A stretch of 5,163 nucleotides of DNA from Actinomycetota bacterium (lineage in GTDB: Bacteria; Actinomycetota; Actinomycetes; Actinomycetales; Microbacteriaceae). A model generated the notes under the pieces. The model was not told the origin of the DNA. It saw only the letters and a program-made list of their open reading frames with translations, and made no database searches. The stretch covers positions 1 to 5,163 of the forward strand of contig JAHIOK010000031.1 of NCBI GenBank assembly GCA_018895315.1. The letters run 5' to 3'. A program made the position numbers and the translations under genes. Of the stretch, positions 1 to 5,163 are shown piece after piece. Position 1 is the stretch's first letter. Each line of letters begins with the position of its first letter.

Positions 1-485
1 CGATCGAGCACGGATACCCGGTGCGGATGGTCGTCCCGGGACTCTACGGATACGTCTCGGCCACGAAGTGGGTCACTGAGCTGGAGGTCACCCGGTTCGA
101 CGCAGCCCAGGGCTATTGGACCTCGCGGGGCTGGTCCGACCACGGCCCCATCAAGCTCGAGTCGCGCATCGATGTGCCGCGTTCGAGCGGGTCGGTGCAG
201 GCCGGCGACACGGTGATCGCCGGTGTCGCGTGGCAGCCCCACGTGGGCGTGTCCGGGGTCGAGGTGCAGGTCGACGACGGCGCATGGCAGCGAGCGACGC
301 TGGCCTCGGCCATCTCGGACGACACCTGGGTGCAGTGGAGCCTGCCGTGGACCGCGGCATCCGGATCCCACACCCTGCGCTGCCGCGCGACCAGCGCGAC
401 CGGTGAGGTGCAGACCTCGCAAGAGGCCTATGTCGCCCCCGACGGCGCCACCGGCTGGCACACCGTCCAGGTTCAGGTCGCCTGA
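1..485 (+). CDS. Molybdopterin-dependent oxidoreductase, sulfite-oxidase type, C-terminal part (5' partial)
   Basis: The reading frame is open from base 3 and ends at TGA 483-485, so only the last 160 residues are present. The first part carries GYPVRMVVPGLYGYVSATKWV, the conserved end of the molybdopterin-binding domain of sulfite-oxidase/YedY-like enzymes. After SRIDVPR (about nt 162-182) comes an Ig-like beta-sandwich of about 100 residues (GVAWQPHVGVSGVEVQVDDGAW, then WSLPW, then HTLRCRATSATGEVQT). This matches the Mo-co dimerisation domain of the family. The catalytic cysteine and most cofactor contacts lie upstream of the window. In actinobacteria such proteins often have an N-terminal membrane domain, which cannot be checked here. 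Family members move electrons to or from small S or N oxyanions or oxidised side chains, and the substrate of this one cannot be read from the C-terminus. It converges on the TDT transporter gene. Confidence 0.88.
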   Translation, partial: IEHGYPVRMVVPGLYGYVSATKWVTELEVTRFDAAQGYWTSRGWSDHGPIKLESRIDVPRSSGSVQAGDTVIAGVAWQPHVGVSGVEVQVDDGAWQRATLASAISDDTWVQWSLPWTAASGSHTLRCRATSATGEVQTSQEAYVAPDGATGWHTVQVQVA

Positions 486-499
486 CCCACGCGCCCCGC

Positions 500-519
500 G
501 CCCGCGGGTTCTCGCGGGC
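500..519 (+). terminator. Possible GC-rich terminator hairpin after the molybdoenzyme gene
   Basis: Bases 500-506 (GCCCGCG) and 513-519 (CGCGGGC) pair perfectly over 7 bp around a 6-base loop (507-512), starting 15 bases after the stop at 485. There is no T tract, so this would be an atypical terminator of the kind often proposed for high-GC actinobacteria. The hairpin overlaps the 10-bp tandem repeat that follows, so it could also be a by-product of that repeat. Confidence 0.4.
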
Positions 520-539
520 TCTCGCGGGCTCTCGCCGAG
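510..539. repeat. Short tandem repeat, 10-bp unit TCTCGCGGGC
   Basis: The unit TCTCGCGGGC occurs at 510-519 and 520-529 without mismatch, followed by a degenerate third copy at 530-539 (TCTCGCCGAG). It is non-coding and sits between two convergent stop codons. The third copy runs straight into the inverted-repeat element at 533-613. Confidence 0.75.
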
Positions 540-613
540 TGCACGGGATGCCGCCCAGCGCACGGCCTTCCCACGCATGTAAGCCGTGCACTCGGCGGTA
601 TGCCGTGCACTCG
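533..613. repeat. Intergenic inverted-repeat element with GTGCACTCG core, possible bidirectional terminator
   Basis: Bases 533-546 (CGCCGAGTGCACGG) are the perfect reverse complement of 584-597 (CCGTGCACTCGGCG), giving a 14-bp stem around a 37-base spacer. A further copy of the core, GCCGTGCACTCG, occurs at 602-613 as a direct repeat of 583-594, with a 19-bp period. The left arm can also pair with this copy: 536-555 against 594-613 matches at 18 of 20 positions. Two mutually exclusive stems are therefore available. It lies between convergent genes, so it may end transcription from both sides or be a REP-like dispersed repeat. Which of these holds is not decidable from one window. Confidence 0.75.
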
Positions 614-621
614 CGTCTCGC

Positions 622-652
622 CGCGGGGCGCGGGGCGCGGGGCGCGGGGCGC
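622..652 (+). repeat. Heptamer tandem repeat (GGGGCGC)x4, potential G-quadruplex
   Basis: After CGC at 622-624, the heptamer GGGGCGC repeats four times without error (625-631, 632-638, 639-645, 646-652). The four G runs of four bases are each separated by the three-base loop CGC. This satisfies the standard intramolecular G-quadruplex pattern on the plus strand, and the minus strand is correspondingly C-rich (i-motif pattern). It begins 10 bases beyond the transporter stop codon. Transcripts reading through from the molybdoenzyme would carry the G-rich version and transporter transcripts the C-rich one. Confidence 0.85.
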
Positions 653-661
653 GAGGCGGGG

Positions 662-1750
662 TCAGGCGGGGACGGGAGGAGCGAGGAGCGTGCCGGCCAC
701 GATGGCGCCGTGGAACGTACGCACCGTGACGACGAGCCACGCGGCCACAAGACCCGCGAAGAGCACGACGGCGAGCGCGGCCAGCGCGAGCGACCCGGTG
801 TGGAGGGCGAGGCCGGTGACTCCTGTCACGCAGGTGCCCACGGGGAACGTGAACGACCACCAGGTCAATGAGAATGGCAGACCCTGACGGCGCGTGCGCA
901 GTGTGATCGCGGCCGCGAGAGTGCCCCAGAGCAGCGCGAACCCGAGAACGGGCACGCCGAAGATCGGTCCGAACATCTCCAACGCCCGCGCCCAAGAGGG
1001 CTCGACGACGAGATGTGCGTTGCCGCCCAGCAGGTTCGCCGCGGTGATGGACTGCCCGAGAGGACCCAGCACGATCCAGAGGGTCGGCACGAGCGCCGCC
1101 GGCCCGATGCTGTGCCGCACCAGTCGTGTCCAGATCATGGTGATCACGATCAGCGACGCGATCAGGCTCAGCCCGAACATCGCGTAGCAGGCGAGCAGCA
1201 GCGTCAGCCGGGCTTGACCGGCCGGAACGAATGGCAGGAGCAATGCTCCCGTTGCCGCCGACACCATCGGCGGAACGACCGGCATGAGCCACCCGCCGAA
1301 CGCCGCATCCTCGGCGACGTCGGTTCGCGTGAACGTGAGGTACGGGATCGCGACGGCCGACGCGAGGCCGAGGATCGTACCGACCGTCCAGAGGACGCCA
1401 TCGATCGCAACCGCGGCGGGCTGACCGATGAGGTCGGTGCCGAGCAGGAGGGTTCCGGCGCCGACAGTGAGCATCGCCATCGGGGGTGCCCCGTAGAAGT
1501 GCGCCATCACCGGGTGCCGCACGTGCCCGCGCGCCGCGGTGCGGAACTGCACCCAGTGGATGACCGTCGCGCCCGAGATCACGAGGAGCAGCGCGCTCGC
1601 CAGCATCCACACGACGACGGCTCCGAGCCGAAGCCCCGGAAACTGAAGCGGCAGGGTGGCGGCGGCATTCGCGACGATGCCGGTGCCCATGACCGCCGCG
1701 AACCAGTTGGGCGTGAAGTGCGAGAAGGCCCGCCCTGCATTGTCGTGCAC
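662..1750 (-). CDS. TDT-family transporter (TehA/SLAC1/Ssu1 superfamily)
   Basis: This is a predicted 362-residue integral membrane protein of the tellurite-resistance/dicarboxylate transporter family, whose members form ten-helix channels or carriers for C4-dicarboxylates, sulfite, chloride or related anions. The N-terminal FTPNWFAAVMGTGIV (residues 12-26) is the family hallmark. Hydrophobic segments follow throughout, including GGWLMPVVPPMV (152-163), LGPLGQS (228-234) and WWSFTFPVGTCVTG (297-310). The charged stretches are short and loop-like. The start chosen is GTG at 1748-1750. It has AGGGAG six bases upstream and sits eleven residues before the hallmark, whereas the frame continues open to a TTG at 1853-1855 without such a site. 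The gene is divergent from a LysR regulator, which probably controls it. The substrate is not determined by sequence. Sulfite efflux is suggested by the regulator type and the nearby sulfite-oxidase-like gene, while a dicarboxylate or other anion remains possible. Confidence 0.9.
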   Translation of the reverse strand: MHDNAGRAFSHFTPNWFAAVMGTGIVANAAATLPLQFPGLRLGAVVVWMLASALLLVISGATVIHWVQFRTAARGHVRHPVMAHFYGAPPMAMLTVGAGTLLLGTDLIGQPAAVAIDGVLWTVGTILGLASAVAIPYLTFTRTDVAEDAAFGGWLMPVVPPMVSAATGALLLPFVPAGQARLTLLLACYAMFGLSLIASLIVITMIWTRLVRHSIGPAALVPTLWIVLGPLGQSITAANLLGGNAHLVVEPSWARALEMFGPIFGVPVLGFALLWGTLAAAITLRTRRQGLPFSLTWWSFTFPVGTCVTGVTGLALHTGSLALAALAVVLFAGLVAAWLVVTVRTFHGAIVAGTLLAPPVPA

Positions 1751-1756
1751 CGTTGA

Positions 1757-1762
1757 CTCCCT
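1757..1762 (-). promoter_or_regulatory. Ribosome binding site of the TDT transporter
   Basis: AGGGAG on the minus strand lies six bases before the GTG at 1748-1750. This decides the start against the longer open frame, which would add 35 residues (with many charged positions and no membrane character) ahead of the family's usual N-terminus. Confidence 0.75.
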
Positions 1763-1827
1763 GATCCCGCGCCGCAGGGTGCGGAAGGCGGGCTCATTAC
1801 GAGCGTCCCGCACCGCAATGATTTCGG

Positions 1828-1868
1828 GTAGAGCTCTACACTTGTGGAGCCACAAGCAGATGTTGTGG
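1828..1868. promoter_or_regulatory. Cluster of palindromes in the divergent control region, candidate LysR operator
   Basis: Three symmetric elements are stacked in 41 bases between the divergent transporter and lysR genes. They are GTAGAGCTCTAC (1828-1839, perfect), CTTGTGGAGCCACAAG (1841-1856, perfect 7-bp arms around AG), and CCACAA-N7-TTGTGG (1850-1855 with 1863-1868). TTGTGG recurs at 1842 and 1863, 21 bp apart, which places both half-sites on the same face of the helix. LysR proteins bind such partly symmetric T-N11-A sites as tetramers and usually control both their own gene and a divergent target. TACACT at 1837-1842 is a weak -10 candidate for lysR. No convincing -35 was found on either strand. 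Confidence 0.65.
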
Positions 1869-1870
1869 CA

Positions 1871-1876
1871 GAGGAG
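1871..1876 (+). promoter_or_regulatory. Ribosome binding site of lysR
   Basis: GAGGAG lies eight bases before the GTG at 1885-1887, in good position to support that codon as the start. The first residues then match the usual LysR N-terminus closely (DLRSLRFFAAVAATGSLSAA). Confidence 0.75.
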
Positions 1877-1884
1877 AGGGCCCC

Positions 1885-2826
1885 GTGGACGATCTCCGCA
1901 GTCTGCGTTTCTTCGCCGCGGTCGCAGCCACGGGCAGCCTTTCCGCCGCCGGCAAGTCGCTCGGCGTCTCGCAGCAGGCCGTTTCGCTGCGGGTGCGCGC
2001 CCTCGAGGCGGAGCTCGGACTGACCCTGCTCGAGCGGTCGCCGCGCGGCAGTCGCGTCACCGAGGTGGGGGCGCTCGTCGCCGCGTGGGGCGTCGACGTT
2101 CTCGAGGCCGCCGACCGCTTCACGGCATCGACCCGCAGTCTGCGCGCATCGGAGCCGGGCGTTCTGACCATCGCCGCCAGCCTCACGATCGCCGAACATC
2201 TCCTGCCGCTCTGGCTGGTCGCTTTCCGCCGCCAGCACCCCGACAGCGAGCTCAGCATTCAGTCCGCGAACAGCGCAGCGGTCGCGACCATGGTCGCCGA
2301 GGGCGCGCGACAGCTGGGGTTCATCGAGACTCCGGATGTGCCGCACGGCCTCCGTTCGCGGACGATCGCCTACGACGAGCTCGTGGTCGTCGTAGCGCCT
2401 GCGCATCCCTGGGCTGCGCGCTCCGAGGGCATCACCGCGAGAGAGCTCGCATCGACCCCACTGATCGTGCGGGAGACCGGTTCGGGAACCCGGCATACCC
2501 TCGAGGCCGCGCTCGCCGCGGCGCCCATCGGGCCCGAACGCTGCGCTTCGACCCCGCTCTCCGAGCCGGCCGCCGAGCTTCCGTCGACCGCGGCGATCAA
2601 AGTCGCGGCGCTCACCGGCTACGCCCCGGCGGTTCTCAGCATCCTCGCGGTGCGCGCCGAACTGGCGGCGGGAACCCTCGTGCGGGTCAGGCTCCGCGAC
2701 CTGCACGTCATCCGCCCACTCACCGCCATCTGGAAGCCCCGTGCGGTCACTCCACCGGCGACGCTCACCGCGTTCCTCGATATCGCGGCGTCCCCGGCGT
2801 CCGACGAACGCTGGCCGTCTGCCTAG
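1885..2826 (+). CDS. LysR-family transcriptional regulator, CysL/YeiE-like effector domain
   Basis: This 313-residue protein has the normal LysR length and architecture. The N-terminal winged helix-turn-helix spans about residues 1-60, with AAGKSLGVSQQAVSLRVRAL (21-40) as the DNA-reading region and LTLLERSPRGSRVTEVG (46-62) as the wing. A linker helix leads to a periplasmic-binding-protein-like effector domain (about 91-300). AASLTIAEHLLPLWL (97-111) and RETGSGTRHTLEAAL (196-210) resemble the CysL/YeiE subgroup, whose characterised members respond to or control sulfite metabolism. That subgroup call is from memory of motif patterns. The gene is divergent from the TDT transporter across a palindrome-rich 134-bp region, so it likely controls that transporter and itself. 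Its TAG stop (2824-2826) overlaps the lgt stop on the other strand, leaving no room for a dedicated terminator. Confidence 0.92.
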   Translation: MDDLRSLRFFAAVAATGSLSAAGKSLGVSQQAVSLRVRALEAELGLTLLERSPRGSRVTEVGALVAAWGVDVLEAADRFTASTRSLRASEPGVLTIAASLTIAEHLLPLWLVAFRRQHPDSELSIQSANSAAVATMVAEGARQLGFIETPDVPHGLRSRTIAYDELVVVVAPAHPWAARSEGITARELASTPLIVRETGSGTRHTLEAALAAAPIGPERCASTPLSEPAAELPSTAAIKVAALTGYAPAVLSILAVRAELAAGTLVRVRLRDLHVIRPLTAIWKPRAVTPPATLTAFLDIAASPASDERWPSA

Positions 2827-3731
2827 GGGCGAGAAGCGCCCTCGTCGACGGGCGCGCTGGCTGTGCCGGCATCCGCGTCCTTCGGCACCCACCCGTCGCG
2901 CATGACCCCGGGTTCGGGATGCGGATGCCGGCGTCCCTGAATCACGAACAGTGCGACGCCGAGGGCGACCGCCACGAACGAGGCCCAGACGTTGGCGGGG
3001 ATGCCGAACAGTCCGTCACTCGTCGGATCGATGCGGATCGCCTCGAGCCAGCTGCGGCCGAGACCGTACCAGATCAGGTACAGGCCGAACAGGCGACCCC
3101 ATTGCAGGCGGAAACGTCGCTCGAGGAGCAGCAGCAGCGCCACTCCGACCAGATTCCAGATGATCTCGTAGAGGAACAGTGGGTGAAAGAGCGTGTCGGC
3201 CGGCAGCCCGGGCGGGAACTTGGCGTTCGACGACTCGATCTCGAGCCCCCACGGCAGGGTCGTCGGAAGCCCGAAGAGCTCGTGGTTGAAGTAGTTTCCC
3301 AGGCGTCCGATCGCCTGTGCGACCAGCATCGCCGGGGCGAGGGCATCGGCGAACGCCCAGAACCGCACGCCCGACCGGCGACATCCGATGTAGGCGCCGA
3401 CGGCCCCGCCGATCAGTGAGCCATAGAGCGCGTTCCCGCCGTCCCAGATCGCGAAGATGCCCCAGAGATTGTCACCGGGCGCGAAGTAGTCGCCGACGTG
3501 CGTGAACACGTGGTAAAAACGGGCGCCCACGATGCCGAGCGGGATCGCCCACAGCACGATGTCGATCACGACACCGGACGGTGCTCCCCGACGGGTGAGG
3601 CGCCGATTCGTAAGAAAGGCCGCCGCGATCATGCCCGCGATGAGACACAGCGCATAGGTGTGGATCGTGAGCGGACCGATCGAGAACTGCGCGAGAGCCG
3701 GATCGGGGCTCGGGATGCTCAGCGGACGCAT
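2823..3731 (-). CDS. lgt: Prolipoprotein diacylglyceryl transferase
   Basis: Lgt is an inner-membrane enzyme that transfers diacylglycerol from phosphatidylglycerol to the lipobox cysteine of preprolipoproteins, the first step of lipoprotein maturation. The 302-residue product shows the Lgt signature GRLGNYFNHELFG (142-154). With the ATG at 3729-3731 as start, Tyr26, Arg143, Asn146, Glu151 and Gly154 fall at the same numbers as the important residues of the E. coli enzyme, and R226-x3-E230 matches the Arg239/Glu243 pair. Several membrane helices are evident (IHTYALCLIAGMIAAAF, VIDIVLWAIPLGIVGARFY, VALLLLLERRF region, ASFVAVALGVALFVI). A hydrophilic tail of about 35 residues follows. GAGGA lies ten bases before the ATG. 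An upstream GTG at 3770 would add 13 polar residues and has a poorly spaced binding site. The position equivalent to E. coli His103 is Tyr. The gene stands alone, without the trp or gltB genes that often flank lgt in actinobacteria. Confidence 0.96.
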   Translation of the reverse strand: MRPLSIPSPDPALAQFSIGPLTIHTYALCLIAGMIAAAFLTNRRLTRRGAPSGVVIDIVLWAIPLGIVGARFYHVFTHVGDYFAPGDNLWGIFAIWDGGNALYGSLIGGAVGAYIGCRRSGVRFWAFADALAPAMLVAQAIGRLGNYFNHELFGLPTTLPWGLEIESSNAKFPPGLPADTLFHPLFLYEIIWNLVGVALLLLLERRFRLQWGRLFGLYLIWYGLGRSWLEAIRIDPTSDGLFGIPANVWASFVAVALGVALFVIQGRRHPHPEPGVMRDGWVPKDADAGTASAPVDEGASRP

Positions 3732-3894
3732 GGTGTATTTTTCCTCATTCTCGTCACCCGTGGAAACCACGGCCTCCGGAACTCTACGCCTCGCTCCCCT
3801 CCTTCCGCCTCGCCACCCTGGTGCAGTGTCGTGAGCATGGGGTCACCCAGTGCGCAGCCCGGCCACCGACCGTGCCCAGCCGCCTCCTGCCGGC
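3732..3894. other. Intergenic spacer upstream of lgt
   Basis: These 163 bases separate the end of the NifU-like gene from the lgt start. On the minus strand they hold the lgt ribosome binding site (GAGGA, 3742-3746) and a small hairpin GTGG-TTT-CCAC (3760-3770) in the probable leader. TAGAGT (3781-3786, minus) is a weak -10 candidate without a matching -35. No strong terminator for the upstream operon is visible, so read-through from that operon into lgt is possible. Confidence 0.5.
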
Positions 3895-4152
3895 CTAGTG
3901 CGCGGAATCCGTCGGAAGAACCACATGGTCAAGGGCGTACGGAGTCGGCTCCAGGGCCTTCGCCATGATGGCCTCCATGACGTTCAGCGGCACGAGGCAG
4001 TCGGCGCAGGCACCCTCCGTCGCATCGATCCGCACGACGATCCGCTCCGGGTCAGTCGGTTCCCAACGGAGCACGTAGCCATCCGCTGCCATCATGTCGG
4101 TGAATTGCCGGAGTGCCGCGTCGACCTCCGTCGCATCCGGGTACTCGGTCAT
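3895..4152 (-). CDS. Small NifU-like protein with CxxC motif
   Basis: This 85-residue protein fits a stand-alone NifU C-terminal-type domain (normally about 70-80 residues). It has an N-terminal helix region, VDAALRQFTDMMAADGYVLRW (10-30), equivalent to the 'L...DGGD' start of the domain. A beta strand RIVVRIDATEGA follows, then the cysteine pair CADC (Cys49, Cys52) and a helix (PLNVMEAIMAKAL). Such domains hold or transfer Fe-S clusters through the CxxC of two subunits. The usual Pro directly after the second Cys is displaced by two residues (CLVP), so metal binding here is likely but unproven. The ATG overlaps the upstream stop as ATGA (4149-4152), and GGAG (4160-4163) lies seven bases ahead. 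Both genes are thus co-transcribed and probably translationally coupled. Its client is unknown, and the coupled protein is the obvious partner. Confidence 0.75.
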   Translation of the reverse strand: MTEYPDATEVDAALRQFTDMMAADGYVLRWEPTDPERIVVRIDATEGACADCLVPLNVMEAIMAKALEPTPYALDHVVLPTDSAH

Positions 4153-5163
4153 GACGATGCTCCGATCTTCTCGTGGGAGTACGGCTCCTCGCGGGGCGGG
4201 TTCAGCGTGAAGATCTCCACGATCGCCGATACGCCTGCGTTGTCCGCTCCGGCCACCATGATCTGGATCGAGGGAGGACTGCTCAGCACTCGAACCGTGT
4301 CGGGGGCATCTGTCTGGCTCGCGGAGTCGGGCATCGAATCGGGATGCGACGTCGACAGCCGCCAGCGCGTCTTGTGCGAGAGCGCGTCCTTGCCGACCGC
4401 GACGAGCTCATCGCGGCTGCGCACCGCGTTCTCGTACACGAAAGCCCGGAGATCGTCCTTGCTCCAGCCTGCCGATGCGAAGACGCTAGCGTGCTCGGGA
4501 GTGAGCACCAGCAGCGCGCTCGTGTACTCGTGGATGAGCGCGCCCGTGCGCGCGATCGTATCGGTGAAGTCCCACGCCAGCTGTTCGGGGCTCTGGGTGT
4601 GCCGTGCCTCGATGTGGATGACGGAACGGATGACGAACGCCGTCACGACGTCGTCGGAGGCTTCGAACCCATGCTCGGTGTGCAGCGCCGGCCACGGGCT
4701 CTGCTCCTCGTTCTCGGCGATGCACGCGGAGTACTTGGCCGGTGTCCCTTGCGTTGCCTGATCGAGCTTGTGCGGGTGCAGCCCGAAGACGTTGATGCAC
4801 CCCAGACGGATCGAGCGTCCGATGGTGGCGTTCGCGCGAAAGCCCGAGCCGAAGATGTTGCCGCGGCTGTTGAGCCCGATCCGTTCGCGCACCGGGCCGT
4901 TGACCACGAGAAGGGGCGCGGTGCCGGTCGTGGACTGCCAGATTCCGCGCGCCGGATGTGGTTCCTTCGCGATCGCCTCCCACGCGGCGACGACGACAGG
5001 GAAGTAGTCGCTGCGGCAGCCAGCCATCGCCGCGTTGATCGCGGCGAGCCGCACCGTCAGGTGACGGTTGAGATGGGTGATCGAGAAGAGCACCTCCTCC
5101 GGGTCGCGGTCGACGGTCGCGAGGAACTCCTCCATCAGAGACTCCGTGACCGGAACCACCGGA
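4149..5163 (-). CDS. Conserved protein of unknown function, possibly related to UGSC (seleno)protein loci (5' partial)
   Basis: The frame is open at the right edge and ends at TGA 4149-4151. A GTG at 5157-5159 is in frame, but the true start probably lies outside, so at least 336 residues are present. Numbering from that GTG, conserved-looking blocks are AINAAMAGCRSDYFPVVVAAW (40-60), APLLVVNGPVRERIGLNS (81-98), FGSGFRANATIGRSIRL (103-119) and TQGTPAKYSACIAENEEQSPW (136-156). Near the C-terminus is PPSIQIMVAGADNAGVSAIV (295-314). There is no signal peptide in the visible part and no clear membrane segment. The blocks resemble, from memory, a widespread soluble family found with or fused to UGSC/thioredoxin-like (seleno)proteins. 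Cys48, Cys121 and Cys146 are candidate functional cysteines. Catalytic activity is unknown. It is followed with a 4-base overlap by a NifU-like CxxC protein, which points to redox or Fe-S chemistry. Confidence 0.7.
   Translation of the reverse strand, partial: PVVPVTESLMEEFLATVDRDPEEVLFSITHLNRHLTVRLAAINAAMAGCRSDYFPVVVAAWEAIAKEPHPARGIWQSTTGTAPLLVVNGPVRERIGLNSRGNIFGSGFRANATIGRSIRLGCINVFGLHPHKLDQATQGTPAKYSACIAENEEQSPWPALHTEHGFEASDDVVTAFVIRSVIHIEARHTQSPEQLAWDFTDTIARTGALIHEYTSALLVLTPEHASVFASAGWSKDDLRAFVYENAVRSRDELVAVGKDALSHKTRWRLSTSHPDSMPDSASQTDAPDTVRVLSSPPSIQIMVAGADNAGVSAIVEIFTLNPPREEPYSHEKIGASS

Noticed and set aside
1013..1756. 247-codon plus-strand open frame
   Set aside because: It is antisense to the TDT transporter and rich in Arg, Asp, Glu and His, as expected for the complement of membrane-helix codons.
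1751..1855. N-terminal extension of the transporter to a TTG at 1855
   Set aside because: The extension would cover the palindromic control region, is polar, and precedes a GTG with a well-spaced AGGGAG.
1579..2892. 437-codon minus-strand open frame
   Set aside because: It is antisense to lysR, whose domains are unmistakable, and the product has no recognisable family pattern.
1656..3419. 587-codon plus-strand open frame
   Set aside because: It runs in another frame of lysR and antisense to lgt. Its product is Arg/Ala/Gly-rich low-complexity sequence typical of shadow frames in GC-rich DNA.
3732..3838. Short minus-strand frame from an ATG at 3838 as a leader peptide for lgt
   Set aside because: It has no ribosome binding site and no regulatory codon run, and it reads into the start of lgt.
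3840..3848. GGGTCACCC as a terminator for the NifU-like operon
   Set aside because: The symmetry leaves a one-base loop and a 4-bp stem, too small to form a functional hairpin.
3850..4761. 303-codon plus-strand open frame antisense to the right-hand operon
   Set aside because: It lies opposite two genes with conserved motifs and a tight ATGA overlap. Its own translation shows Ser/Arg-rich filler with no domain.

Overview
This is a GC-rich window with strong G/C bias in third codon positions, GTG starts alongside ATG, and purine-rich ribosome binding sites. The protein sequences look like a high-GC actinobacterium, most likely of the Microbacteriaceae (for example a Microbacterium relative). 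That placement is an inference from protein style, not from a marker gene.

Layout from left to right. (1) At 1-485 (+) is the C-terminal end of a sulfite-oxidase-type molybdopterin oxidoreductase that begins outside the window. (2) At 486-661 is a non-coding, repeat-dense spacer between convergent genes. It holds a short GC hairpin with 10-bp tandem units, an inverted-repeat element built on a GTGCACTCG core, and four perfect GGGGCGC heptamers that could fold as a G-quadruplex. (3) At 662-1750 (-) is a ten-helix-type TDT (TehA/SLAC1/Ssu1 superfamily) transporter. It is divergent from (4) a LysR-type regulator at 1885-2826 (+). Their 134-bp shared control region contains stacked perfect palindromes that look like LysR operator sites. 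(5) lysR converges on lgt (2823-3731, -), the prolipoprotein diacylglyceryl transferase, and the two genes share the palindrome CTAG as stop codons on opposite strands. (6) A 163-bp spacer separates lgt from a two-gene minus-strand operon: a conserved uncharacterised protein (4149 to beyond the right edge) followed, through an ATGA overlap, by a small NifU-like CxxC protein (3895-4152).

How the genes may work together. The regulator's effector domain resembles the CysL/YeiE group of LysR proteins, which is tied to sulfite, and TDT transporters include sulfite exporters. With a sulfite-oxidase-like molybdoenzyme next door, the left half may be a sulfite (or related oxyanion) handling locus; this is inference. 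lgt is a housekeeping gene of lipoprotein maturation and appears to stand alone here. The right-hand operon pairs a NifU-type cysteine protein with a protein family of unknown function. It is the least explained part of the window and the best candidate for undescribed biology.
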